Source: Meridianimarinicoccus zhengii (GTDB taxonomy: Bacteria; Pseudomonadota; Alphaproteobacteria; Rhodobacterales; Rhodobacteraceae). Taken from it: a stretch of 64,000 nt of DNA. The DNA is taken from the NCBI RefSeq assembly GCF_003254465.1, contig NZ_QDFI01000003.1:48637-112636 (forward strand). Direction: 5' to 3'. Position numbers and translations under genes: made by a program. Under the pieces are notes generated by a model. That model was not told the DNA's origin. It saw nothing but the letters and a program-made list of their open reading frames with translations, and did no database searches. The first letter of the stretch is position 1; the number at the start of each line of letters is the position of its first letter. Shown here piece after piece: positions 29,393 through 38,293 of the stretch.

Positions 29393-30439
29393 ATGCTCAA
29401 CCGTACGCCGTTTCTTGGCGGATTCGCCATGGTCTGCCTGTCCGCCCTGCCGCTGCGGGCCGATGCACCGCGTGTGGCCGCCGATATCCCGCCCGTGCAC
29501 GCGCTTGTGGCGCAGGTCATGGCAGGGGTGGGTGCACCGGATCTGATCGTGGCGCCCGGTGCGTCGCCCCATGGCTACGCCCTGCGCCCGTCGGAGGCGC
29601 GCACTTTGCAGGACGCCGAACTGGTGGTCTGGGTCGGGCCGGGTCTGACACCTTGGCTGGAGAGCGCGTTGCCGGGCCTCGCATCCGGCGCCGAGATCCT
29701 GAGGCTGGACGTGGCGCCCGCCACGCGGCGTCTGCCCATGCGCGACAGTGCCGATTTCGCGGCTGTCGGCACAGAGGGTCACGAAGAGGCGGATGACCAT
29801 GCCGACGACCACGGGCACGATGACCACGCCGACGAACACGGCCACGAAGAACACCACCACGATGACGACCATGTTGACGAAGGCGACCACGGTCACGGGC
29901 ACGATCATGGGGCAGGGGATGGCGTCGATCCGCATATGTGGCTCGATCCCGCGAACGGGCGGGCTTGGCTGGATGTGATCGCGGCGGCGCTGTCGCGGAT
30001 CGATCCGGACAATGCCGCGCGCTACGCCGCCAACGCCGCCGCGGCGCAAGCGGACCTGCTGACGCTGGAGCAGGCGCTTGCGGCGCGGCTTGCCGCCGAT
30101 CCGCCGTCACCCTTCGTGGTCTTCCACGACGGCTACCAGTATCTTGAATCCGCCTTCGATCTGCCCGCGGCAGGGGCCATCGTTCTGGCCGATGGCAGTG
30201 ACCCCAGCCCCGCACGCATCGCCGAGATCCGCGCGGTGGTCCGCGACCGCGGCGTGCGATGCGCCTTCGCCGAGCCGCAATTGAACACGGCGCTCATCAC
30301 GACGGTGATCGACGGCACGGATGCGGCGATCGCCGAGGTGGATCCGCTGGGCGCGACCCACGCGCCGGGGCCGGCGCTCTACGGGGCTGTCCTGCGCGAC
30401 ATCGTGGATGCGCTGGTGACCTGCGGCGCACCGGACTGA
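29393..30439 (+). CDS. znuA: Zinc ABC transporter periplasmic binding protein
   Basis: A 348-residue cluster A-I binding protein with signal peptide (cleavage near LRADA). Zinc ligands are visible as His in GASPHGYALRP, His in VDPHMWLDP, and His in VVFHDGYQY. Between the first two lies the His/Asp-rich loop (about residues 125-178), diagnostic of zinc rather than manganese binding. The permease and ATPase (ZnuB, ZnuC) must be encoded elsewhere. Confidence 0.93.
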   Translation: MLNRTPFLGGFAMVCLSALPLRADAPRVAADIPPVHALVAQVMAGVGAPDLIVAPGASPHGYALRPSEARTLQDAELVVWVGPGLTPWLESALPGLASGAEILRLDVAPATRRLPMRDSADFAAVGTEGHEEADDHADDHGHDDHADEHGHEEHHHDDDHVDEGDHGHGHDHGAGDGVDPHMWLDPANGRAWLDVIAAALSRIDPDNAARYAANAAAAQADLLTLEQALAARLAADPPSPFVVFHDGYQYLESAFDLPAAGAIVLADGSDPSPARIAEIRAVVRDRGVRCAFAEPQLNTALITTVIDGTDAAIAEVDPLGATHAPGPALYGAVLRDIVDALVTCGAPD

Positions 30440-30503
30440 CGCGGTACAGGGCGTCGCGCGCCCAAGGCTTGTTCCCGCCGCCCCAAAGCCGCATCATGCC
30501 GTC

Positions 30504-31175
30504 ATGACAGATCATGCGGCCCCTGCCGGACAGGACCCTTCCAGCGCACCCCACCACGCGGACCTGTCCGGGCTCGTCGCCTGCCCGCAATGCGACCTGC
30601 TCAACCGCGTGCCGCAGCTTGCCGACGGTGCGCGGGCGCGGTGCCCGCGGTGCGGGACGGTCCTGCTGGCGCCAAGGGCGGGTGCTGCGGCAACCATCGT
30701 CGCGCTTGCCATGGGGGCGCTTGTGCTGATGGTGGTGGCGGTCAGCTTCCCGTTTCTCGCCATCGACGCCAGCGGGCTGCACAGCGAGGCATCGGTCATC
30801 GATGCGGCGCTCAGCTTCGCCGAGGCGTCGGGGCGGATGGCGCCGCTGTCGGTGATCGTTGCGGCGCTGATCGTGGTGCTGCCGGTGACGCGGCTCGTGG
30901 CGCTCATCTACGCGCTCTGGCCGCTTGCCGCGGGCCGCCGCCCGCGCGCCCATGCGGCGGCGGCGTTCCGCCTGGCGATGCGGCTGCGGCCCTGGGCGAT
31001 GGCGGAAATCTTCATCATCGGGGTCGCCGTCGCGCTGGTGAAGGTCGCCAGTCTGGCCCAGGTGGGGTTCGGCCCATCCTTCTGGGCCTTCGTGGCGCTT
31101 GTCGTGCTGGTCGCGGCAAAGGATACGATCCTGTGCGAGCGCAGCCTCTGGCGGGCGCTGGAGACCGCGCGGTGA
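30504..31175 (+). CDS. PqiA-domain membrane protein, first half
   Basis: A 223-residue protein with an N-terminal zinc ribbon (CPQCD and CPRCG) and four membrane segments. In E. coli PqiA two such units form one polypeptide; here they are separate, translationally coupled genes (GTGA overlap with the next). It is the inner-membrane partner of the MCE protein PqiB (31879) in lipid transport between membranes. Confidence 0.85.
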   Translation: MTDHAAPAGQDPSSAPHHADLSGLVACPQCDLLNRVPQLADGARARCPRCGTVLLAPRAGAAATIVALAMGALVLMVVAVSFPFLAIDASGLHSEASVIDAALSFAEASGRMAPLSVIVAALIVVLPVTRLVALIYALWPLAAGRRPRAHAAAAFRLAMRLRPWAMAEIFIIGVAVALVKVASLAQVGFGPSFWAFVALVVLVAAKDTILCERSLWRALETAR

Positions 31176-31882
31176 CCGCGCAGACCGGTCACGGCGGCAT
31201 CACGGCCCGCGCGGCGGGGCTAGTGGGCTGCCTGCGCTGCGGGCGTGTCTTCCCGAAGGAACGGGCCGTGTGCACCCGCTGCGGCGCCCGCCTGCACAGC
31301 CGGCTGCCCGACAGCATCCAGCGGGTCTGGGCGTGGTGGCTTGCGGGGCTGGTGGCCTATGTCCCTGCGAACCTATACCCTATGATGATTACGGAAACCG
31401 TGACGGAAACCTATTCCAGCACCATCGTGGGCGGCGCGGTAGACCTGATATCCTATGGCGACCCGTTCGTGGGGATCGTCGTGCTTCTGGCATCCCTCGC
31501 GATCCCGGTGGGCAAGTTCGTCGCGATCGCCTGGGTCATGCTGGCGATCCGCCGTGCGCGCGAAGGGCATGCGCATCGGCTGCACCAGCTTTACGAGGCG
31601 GTGGAATTCATCGGCCGCTGGTCGATGATCGACGTGTTCGTGGTAGCCATTCTCGCGGCGCTGGTGCATCTGGGCCAGGTGGCGGGGATCGTGCCCGGCC
31701 TTGCCGCGATCTGTTTCGGTACCTCGGTGATCTTCACGATGTTGTCGGCGATCAGCCTCGATCCCCGACTTATCTGGGATGCGACCGATCCCCTGCCCGC
31801 CGGGGGTGCGCGCGCCGCGGCGGCGCATGACCCGGCGCATCCCATGCCGCCCCGCGCGGGGCAAAGGACGCATCCCACATGA
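31172..31882 (+). CDS. PqiA-domain membrane protein, second half
   Basis: Starts at a GTG overlapping the previous stop. About 236 residues with a zinc ribbon (CLRCG, CTRCG) and about four membrane segments; motifs include ANLYPMMITE and GRWSMIDVFVV. Its stop overlaps the start of the MCE gene (ATGA), so the four genes form one operon. Confidence 0.85.
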   Translation: MTAQTGHGGITARAAGLVGCLRCGRVFPKERAVCTRCGARLHSRLPDSIQRVWAWWLAGLVAYVPANLYPMMITETVTETYSSTIVGGAVDLISYGDPFVGIVVLLASLAIPVGKFVAIAWVMLAIRRAREGHAHRLHQLYEAVEFIGRWSMIDVFVVAILAALVHLGQVAGIVPGLAAICFGTSVIFTMLSAISLDPRLIWDATDPLPAGGARAAAAHDPAHPMPPRAGQRTHPT

Positions 31883-34566
31883 CGGATTCCAACAGCCTGC
31901 CCCCCGATGCCGCGGACATGCGCATCGAAACTTCGCGTGGCGGGAGGCCGTCATGGGTGTGGCTCGTGCCCGTCATCGCGCTGGGCGTGGCGCTGGCCAT
32001 GGCGTGGCAGACCTTTGCCGACCGCGGACCGCTCATCGAGATCCGCTTCGACAACGCCGCGGGCGTGCTGGAGAACGAGACACAGCTGCGGTTTCGGGAC
32101 GTGACCGTGGGTCGGGTGGAGGACGTGCGCTTCTCCAACGACCTGCGCCACGTCATCGTCGCCGTGCGGATCGACAAGTCGGTGGCGTCCTATGTCGATG
32201 CCGATGCGCGGTTCTGGATCGTCCAGCCCGAGATCTCGGCGCAGGGGGTCACCGGGCTGGGCACGCTGCTGGGCGGTGTGTATCTCGAAGGGGCATGGGA
32301 CCAGGTGCCGGGACCGTCCGCGACCCAGTTCTTCGGACTCGACGCCCGCCCGCTCATCACCGGGACGCAGACCGGGGTGGAATTCACCTTGCGCGCGCCG
32401 CGCGGGGGCATGCTGTCGGCGGGTGCGCCCGTGATCTTCAAGGGCGTCAATGTGGGCCTGATCGACCGGCCGGAATTGCTGCCCGATGGCAGCGGGGTGA
32501 CCGCGCGGGCCTTCGTGCGCGCGCCTTATGACCGGCTGGTGACCTCGGGGGCGCGGTTCTGGAACGCGTCGGGTTTCACGGTGGGCGTGGGGGCCAGTGG
32601 CCTGCGCGTGGACGTGGCGAACCTGAGTGCGCTGGTGCAGGGCGGTATCGCCTTCGACACGGTCCTTGGCGGGGCCGATGCCGTGCAGGACGGGCATGTC
32701 TTCGACGTCTACGCGGACCGCGACAGCGCCGGATCCGCCGTTCCCCCGGAAGAGGACGGGCCAGTGCTGCCGGTGTCGGCACTGTTCGAAGGGTCCTTTA
32801 CCGGGCTGTCGGTGGGGGCTGCGGTCGAATATCGCGGTCTTTCCATCGGAACCGTGGTCGCCACCCGCGCCGAGCCCGCGCCGGAAGGGGCCGCGCAGGC
32901 GCTGCTCTTGCGGGCGGACATACGGCTTGTGCCGTCGCGCATGGGTCTTGAGGGCGAGGACGCCGGCGAAGATACCCGCGCGCTGCTCGCACGCCTCGTT
33001 GCCGAAGGCTACCGCGTGCGGCTTGTCAGCGACGGGCTGCTGGGTACGTCACTCAAGCTGGAACTGGCCGAATTGCCCGACGCCCCCGTGGCCGCGCTGC
33101 AGCTGTCGGAAGACCGGCTCCTGCTGCCGACGGCGGCGCCGGACATTTCGGACCCGGTCAACACGGCCCGCAACGCGCTTGCGCGTCTCGAACGGCTGCC
33201 CATCGAGGAAATCGTGGACGAGGTCGCGGCGCTGCTGGGCAACGTGAACACGCTCGTCGCCTCGCAGGATGCGCGCGCGGCCCCTGCGGCGCTGGTCGCG
33301 CTGATCGACGAATTGCGCGGCTTCGTCGGCTCGCCGGAACTGTCTGGGGCGGTGGACAGCGCCGCGGCGGGGCTCGATACGCTCGACGCGATCCTGACGC
33401 GGGTGGAAGAGGGCGATGCCATCGCCAATCTTCTGGCGGCCCTCGAACGCAGCGACGCCATCGCCGCCGCGATACAGGCCACGGCGGAGGATCTGCCCGG
33501 ACTGGCCGAACGGATGACGACGCTTGCGGCCGAGGCCGCCGGTCTGCCGCTCGAACAACTGACGGCGGAGGCCGCCGGGCTTCTGGCCGCGGGGCGCGCC
33601 ATCGTCGAAAGCGACGGTGTGCAGGGTGCGCCGGATGCGCTGTCGGCGGTTCTGGCCGACCTCGATGCGGCGCTCAGCGATGTGCGGGCCGTCACCGGGC
33701 AGCTTCGCAATGGCGACGCGGTGCCGCAACTGGTGGCTGCGCTGGAACGCACCGGCAGCATCGCGGCAAGCGTCGACAGCGCGGCGGCGGACCTGCCGGA
33801 CCTGCTGGCGCGTATCGATGCGCTGGTGGCGCAGGCGAACACGCTGCCGCTCGACCAGCTTGCGGTACAGGCGGGCACGGTGCTGGACGGGGCGGGCGCG
33901 ATCCTTGCCGATCCGGACACCCGCGCGCTGCCCGCCCGCGCCGGTGCGGTTCTGACCGACCTCTCGGGCGCGGTCCGGGACGTGGAGGCGATCACCGGGC
34001 AGCTGGCCGAAAGCGACGCGGTGGCGGCACTGACATCGGCACTGGCGCGCGCCGACAGCATCGCGCAATCCGTGGATGCGACCGCCGCCGGGCTACCCGC
34101 GCTGCTGGAACGGATCGACGCGGTGGCGCAGCAGGCGGAATCGCTGCCGCTCGCCGATCTCGTGGCGGCGTCCGAGGCGTTGGTGCGGTCCGCCGAAACG
34201 CTGGTCGGCGGGCCCGACACCGCGCAGCTTCCCGCGGCCCTTTCGGGAGCGCTTTCGGAGATCGAGGGAACGCTTGCGGAATTGCGCGAGGGCGGCGTGG
34301 TCGACAACACCAACGCCACGCTCGCCTCGGCGGCGCAGGCGGCGGATGCGGTGGCGGCGGCGGCTGAAAGCCTGCCGCTGCTTGCCGCCCGTCTGGACGA
34401 CGTGATCGCCCAGTCCGAGGCGCTGATCGCCGCCTATGGCGGCCGGTCGGAATTCAACGCCCAGACGCTGGCGACCCTGCGCGACCTGCGCGACACGGCC
34501 CGTGCCGTGACGGCGCTCGCCCGGACCATCGAACGCAAACCCAACGCCTTGCTGATCGGAAGATGA
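31879..34566 (+). CDS. pqiB: PqiB-type MCE protein with long repeat-built C-terminal region
   Basis: An 895-residue periplasm-spanning protein: one N-terminal membrane helix (about 28-44), three MCE/MlaD domains (about 54-143, 165-262, 293-410) and a long Ala/Leu-rich helical region. That region is built from four units beginning LPI/LPL at 33196, 33544, 33844 and 34144; the last three starts are exactly 300 bases apart, i.e. 100 residues per unit. MCE proteins form hexameric channels with a helical needle carrying lipids between inner and outer membrane. E. coli PqiB, also with three MCE domains, is about 546 residues, so the extra length is in the helical part. Confidence 0.87.
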   Translation: MTDSNSLPPDAADMRIETSRGGRPSWVWLVPVIALGVALAMAWQTFADRGPLIEIRFDNAAGVLENETQLRFRDVTVGRVEDVRFSNDLRHVIVAVRIDKSVASYVDADARFWIVQPEISAQGVTGLGTLLGGVYLEGAWDQVPGPSATQFFGLDARPLITGTQTGVEFTLRAPRGGMLSAGAPVIFKGVNVGLIDRPELLPDGSGVTARAFVRAPYDRLVTSGARFWNASGFTVGVGASGLRVDVANLSALVQGGIAFDTVLGGADAVQDGHVFDVYADRDSAGSAVPPEEDGPVLPVSALFEGSFTGLSVGAAVEYRGLSIGTVVATRAEPAPEGAAQALLLRADIRLVPSRMGLEGEDAGEDTRALLARLVAEGYRVRLVSDGLLGTSLKLELAELPDAPVAALQLSEDRLLLPTAAPDISDPVNTARNALARLERLPIEEIVDEVAALLGNVNTLVASQDARAAPAALVALIDELRGFVGSPELSGAVDSAAAGLDTLDAILTRVEEGDAIANLLAALERSDAIAAAIQATAEDLPGLAERMTTLAAEAAGLPLEQLTAEAAGLLAAGRAIVESDGVQGAPDALSAVLADLDAALSDVRAVTGQLRNGDAVPQLVAALERTGSIAASVDSAAADLPDLLARIDALVAQANTLPLDQLAVQAGTVLDGAGAILADPDTRALPARAGAVLTDLSGAVRDVEAITGQLAESDAVAALTSALARADSIAQSVDATAAGLPALLERIDAVAQQAESLPLADLVAASEALVRSAETLVGGPDTAQLPAALSGALSEIEGTLAELREGGVVDNTNATLASAAQAADAVAAAAESLPLLAARLDDVIAQSEALIAAYGGRSEFNAQTLATLRDLRDTARAVTALARTIERKPNALLIGR
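33196..34443 (+). repeat. Four degenerate in-frame repeats of about 300 bases within the MCE gene
   Basis: Units 33196-33543 (116 codons), 33544-33843, 33844-34143 and 34144-34443 (100 codons each). Conserved pattern per unit: LPLxxL, an Ala-rich helix, AVLxDL, TGQLxxxDAV, ALxRxxSIAxSVD and LPxLLxRIDAL. The fourth unit is the most diverged. Confidence 0.75.
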
Positions 34567-35150
34567 TGGAACGATTGACCCTTCGCGCGGCGCTGGCCGC
34601 GGCCTGCCTTGCGCTCGTGGCCTGTGCCGGGCCGGTGACCCAGGTCGCCGTGCCGCCCGTGCAGACCGACCTGCGTCTGCGCCCGGTCATCGCCTCGCTT
34701 GAACTGCGGGACCTGTCGCTGCCGCGCTATGCCGCTGCCGACGATGTGGCGCGGGCGGGGCTGGATGGGGGGATCGGTACGCTGCCCGGCACCGTCTGGG
34801 CCGATACGCCCGAGCGCGCCTTGACCCTGCGGCTGGCCGATGCGCTGGAAAGGATCACCGGGGCGCGGGTCGCGGTGGAGCCGTGGCCCTTCGCCGAACC
34901 GCCCTCGGCCAGCGTGACCGTGCGGGTGACCGATGCGCTGGGGCAGGCGGGGGCGGAGGGCACGCCGGGCCGCTTCGTGCTGCGCGGCAGCTATGCCATC
35001 GCCCCTGTGGCAAGCGACCTTGCCGACCGCGACGGGCGGTTCGACATCGCGGTGCCGCTGGCCGACGACAGCCCGCAGACGCTGGCCGCCGCACAATCGG
35101 CCACGCTGGGTCAGCTGGCAGAGACCCTGGCTCGGCGGATCGCGCGGTAA
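34563..35150 (+). CDS. pqiC: PqiC-type outer-membrane lipoprotein
   Basis: A 195-residue lipoprotein of the ABC-type transport auxiliary (PqiC/YmbA) family. The lipobox LVAC is at about residue 22 and the mature part carries LRLRPVIASLELRDLSLPRYA. Start ATG at 34563 overlaps the MCE stop; the adjacent ATG at 34566 is equally possible. It would dock the MCE needle at the outer membrane. Confidence 0.82.
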   Translation: MMERLTLRAALAAACLALVACAGPVTQVAVPPVQTDLRLRPVIASLELRDLSLPRYAAADDVARAGLDGGIGTLPGTVWADTPERALTLRLADALERITGARVAVEPWPFAEPPSASVTVRVTDALGQAGAEGTPGRFVLRGSYAIAPVASDLADRDGRFDIAVPLADDSPQTLAAAQSATLGQLAETLARRIAR

Positions 35151-35158
35151 CCGGACGG

Positions 35159-36046
35159 TCAGAACGTGGCGATGTTGCCGTCCGTGTCGATGACGGTGAT
35201 CCGGCGCAGCCCCGGCAGCGCGCGCGCTATCCCTGCGATGACCGCCCGGTCCGCCATGCACAGCGCGGTGGACGCGGCGTCGGCCAGCGTGGCGCTGTCG
35301 GCCTCCACGCTGACAGTGGACCAGACAGGCGCGTGACCGGCCGTTGGCAGGATATGTCCGTGCGGCCCGAGCGTCATGGCACCGGGGCTCGACGTGGCCA
35401 TGGCGCCGTCGGCAAGGGTCCTTTCCAGCACGATGCCCTGCGCGGGATCGGCCAAGCCCAGGCGCCACGGCCCGCCATCGCCCGCGAATTCGCCGATATT
35501 CACCAGCGACCGGGTGAAGCCATGGCGGCGCAGGACCGCGCGTACGGCGTCGGTCGCATAGCCCTGCGCGATCCCGTTGAGCGTCAGCGCCTGCCCCGTA
35601 TCGAGCGTGATCGCCTCCGCACCGTGCCGGATGCGGTGCCAGCCGATGGCCGCGCGGGCAGGTCCGGGATCGCGGCCTGCCGCCAGCGCGCGCCAGAGCG
35701 GTTGCACGGTCGGGTCGAAGCGCCCTTCGGTCGCGTGGTGCACCCTGTCCGCGATACGCAGCAACGCCGCCCAGTCCGCGCCGGGACGGTCAAGTCTGCC
35801 GGAGGCATTGAGCCGCGACAGATCCGATCCCGCGTCATAGAGGCTGAACAACCGCTCCACCCGCCGCAGGGCCGCCACGGCCTCGGCCAGGGCGGGGGCG
35901 GTAAGGGCGGCGGGGCCGTCCAGCGTGATCGTGGCTTCCGCGCCCAATGCGATTCCGGTCCAGGCGGGGGCAGTGGCCTGCGCGGTGCCGGGCAGGGCGG
36001 CGGCAGCGCCCAGGATGGCAAGGAAACGGCGGCGGGTCTGGGTCAT
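35159..36046 (-). CDS. apbE: FAD:protein FMN transferase (ApbE/NosX type)
   Basis: A 295-residue ApbE-family enzyme with a Tat-like signal (RRRFLAILG), so exported. Family motifs include SLYDAGSDLSRLN, the GIAQGYATDAV segment and the metal-binding TASTAL-like region near its end (DAASTALCMA). It attaches FMN covalently to Thr/Ser of FMN-binding domains. The start overlaps the stop of the NosR-like gene by four bases; the flavinylated partner is almost certainly that protein. Confidence 0.9.
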   Translation of the reverse strand: MTQTRRRFLAILGAAAALPGTAQATAPAWTGIALGAEATITLDGPAALTAPALAEAVAALRRVERLFSLYDAGSDLSRLNASGRLDRPGADWAALLRIADRVHHATEGRFDPTVQPLWRALAAGRDPGPARAAIGWHRIRHGAEAITLDTGQALTLNGIAQGYATDAVRAVLRRHGFTRSLVNIGEFAGDGGPWRLGLADPAQGIVLERTLADGAMATSSPGAMTLGPHGHILPTAGHAPVWSTVSVEADSATLADAASTALCMADRAVIAGIARALPGLRRITVIDTDGNIATF

Positions 36047-38175
36047 TCGGCGGGCACCGGGCCGGGAGTGGCGGGTCGCGGCATCCTTGGATCGGCGGAC
36101 CGCCCGGCCCGGCGCGCCGCCAGAACCCGCGGCACGCAGGTCTTGGGGTCCTCATAGATCGTCACGCAATCGAGACACTGGAAGCATTCGGAATAGTTGA
36201 CACGCCCGGCCCGGTCGATGGCGCCATAGCTGCACTTCACCCGGCAGAGCTGGCAGGGCGTGCCGCATTCCACGCGCCGCGCGATCCAGTCGCGCCCGCG
36301 CAGCAGCCCCCCGATGGCCATGACCGCGCCCAAGGGGCAGACATAGCGGCAGAAGCCCTTGAACAGCACCGTGCCCAGCACCAGCCAGAACACGGCATAG
36401 GCGACATAATACCATTCCCGCACGAAGAACGTGGTGATGGATGTCTTGAAGGGTTCCACCTCAGCGGCGGTGTCCACGGCGCCGGGGGCGACGAAGACGG
36501 TGGCCACGAGGCCCGCCAGCAGCACATATTTCATCGATTTCAGCCGAGCGTCCCAGCGGTCCGACGGCTCGATCCCCGGCAGGCGCAGCAGCCGGCCAAG
36601 GTAATGGGCGAATTCCTGCAGCGCGCCGAACGGGCACAGCCAGCCGCAGAAAAGCCCCCGCCCCCAGGCCACGAACCCGATGATCGCCGCGCCCCAGAGC
36701 GCGAGCGAGAACGGGTCGTACAGCAGGAAGCCGAAGCTGCCGCCCTCCCATGCGGTGCGGATGACGCCGAGCACGGTGACGATGGACAACTGCCCCTGTC
36801 CCCACCAGCCGACGAAGACCAGCATGAAGCCCAGCACCGCGAGCCGGACCGGAACGTAGCCGCGCATCGCCGCGAAGCGCTTCAACCCCGCGCCCTGCAC
36901 CAGCAGCAGCGCGGCCAGCCCCCCGCCTAGAACGGCCATATCCGTCCGGCGGTTCAGCAGGGCCTCCTGCCAGGCGGGCAGGGGTTGAACCACGCCGGGC
37001 CGGGTGAAGAAGCGCGCGTCCGTCGCATGGGTCAGCGTGGCGTTCCGCACGCCGATCTCGGGCTGGAACATGCCATGCGCGCGCACGACCTGGGCGTGCA
37101 GCTCCCACGGGGCGGACGGGTCGAACCCCAGCCGCCGGTCGGTGCGCAGGACCATCGCCGTGCCGTTGCGGATCTCGCGCGGAGTGTCCTGGGCCAGCGT
37201 CACGAACATGTCCGCGTCGCGCAGCGCGACCGGAAAGCCGCCCTGCGCGGCGCTCAGACGGTCGGGGGCCGTGTTGCGCACGAATTCATCCGACACCAGC
37301 CCGTGCCGCGCTGTGTCGATCACGAGAAAGGGTTCGTCATCGGGCGCCACCGCGCGGAACCGTTGCAACTCGCCAAGGCTCTCGGCGTCCAGCACGGCGC
37401 GGGCGATGGATGGCGGCCCGATATCCACGAGCCACAGGTCGAGGAAAAGCCCGTCGGGATCGGCGCGCGCCTCCGGGTCGTCGTCGTGCCAGACGGTACC
37501 TGCGAAGAGCGCATCGGCCTCGGCATTGGTCAGGCGCAGGTGACCAACCAGCCCTTGCGCGACCAGTGCGGCCCAGTCGAGCGGCTCGTCCACGGTCGGG
37601 TCCGGTTCGGCGGCGGGCCCCGCGGCGATGCCGTTCATCTTTTCCCGCGCGACCTGCAACGCGGCGGCCATCAGGCTTTCATGGGCGATGCGCACGCTTG
37701 CCGTCGCCTTGGTCACGCCGTCGAGATAGACAAGATCGCTGCCCGCGCCGCCCTTGCCATAGGGCGTGCCCACCACGAGGCTGTCCGAGATCGACAGCCC
37801 GCCATACTGTTCGACGAACGCATGGAACGGGCCTTCGCCCAGCCCGGACACGAAGATCGGTTCATTGTGCGAGATCAGGCGCACATCGATGAAGGTTCCG
37901 TCCGGGTCCAGCGTCACCAGCATGTTGATCGGTGCGCCGGAAAAGCCGGGCAGGGGGGCCATCGGTTCGGTCTCGAACACATAGCCGGCATGGCCGCCGC
38001 CCGAATTCAGCAGGGCATAGACGCCGCGGTCGTTGACGGGATCCCCGAGCGCGAAGGGGGCGGCGACCATCCGCGCGATGGCGTCGCGTGGCAGCGGCTC
38101 CGCCCCCGCGACCGTGGCAAGGCTGAGGGCGGCCAGCATGGCCCGAAGACAGGCGATGAAACGGGGTTTCCACAT
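36043..38175 (-). CDS. NosR/NirI-like flavo-iron-sulfur membrane protein
   Basis: A 710-residue protein: signal peptide, periplasmic FMN-binding domain with a flavinylation-type motif (DGVTKATAS, about residues 152-160), about five or six membrane segments in the second half, CxxxCP motifs (CGWLCPFGA, CRYVCPLGA) and C-terminal 4Fe-4S clusters (CGTPCQLC...C and CFQCLDC). NosR-type proteins move electrons from the quinol pool to the periplasm. No nosZ, nirS or other denitrification gene is present; instead the gene lies by the PQQ alcohol cluster and has the shared box 35 bases upstream, which suggests a role in that system. Confidence 0.83.
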   Translation of the reverse strand: MWKPRFIACLRAMLAALSLATVAGAEPLPRDAIARMVAAPFALGDPVNDRGVYALLNSGGGHAGYVFETEPMAPLPGFSGAPINMLVTLDPDGTFIDVRLISHNEPIFVSGLGEGPFHAFVEQYGGLSISDSLVVGTPYGKGGAGSDLVYLDGVTKATASVRIAHESLMAAALQVAREKMNGIAAGPAAEPDPTVDEPLDWAALVAQGLVGHLRLTNAEADALFAGTVWHDDDPEARADPDGLFLDLWLVDIGPPSIARAVLDAESLGELQRFRAVAPDDEPFLVIDTARHGLVSDEFVRNTAPDRLSAAQGGFPVALRDADMFVTLAQDTPREIRNGTAMVLRTDRRLGFDPSAPWELHAQVVRAHGMFQPEIGVRNATLTHATDARFFTRPGVVQPLPAWQEALLNRRTDMAVLGGGLAALLLVQGAGLKRFAAMRGYVPVRLAVLGFMLVFVGWWGQGQLSIVTVLGVIRTAWEGGSFGFLLYDPFSLALWGAAIIGFVAWGRGLFCGWLCPFGALQEFAHYLGRLLRLPGIEPSDRWDARLKSMKYVLLAGLVATVFVAPGAVDTAAEVEPFKTSITTFFVREWYYVAYAVFWLVLGTVLFKGFCRYVCPLGAVMAIGGLLRGRDWIARRVECGTPCQLCRVKCSYGAIDRAGRVNYSECFQCLDCVTIYEDPKTCVPRVLAARRAGRSADPRMPRPATPGPVPAE

Positions 38176-38210
38176 GGCCGAACCCTATCGCGGGACCGCG
38201 CCGTGCGCCC

Positions 38211-38225
38211 ATGCGACTTAGGTCG
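38211..38225 (+). promoter_or_regulatory. Predicted PQQ-regulon box, NosR-like gene copy
   Basis: ATGCGACTTAGGTCG, with a CGAC-N4-GTCG palindrome. It lies 35 bases upstream of the NosR-like gene (minus strand), in the opposite orientation to the other copies relative to the gene, which is acceptable for a palindromic operator. Confidence 0.45.
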
Positions 38226-38293
38226 GTGCGCGCGGGAACCTGCCGCGGTCCGCTGTGCCGGCGGCGCGGACCGGGCCGGTCAGCCGCGGGTAT

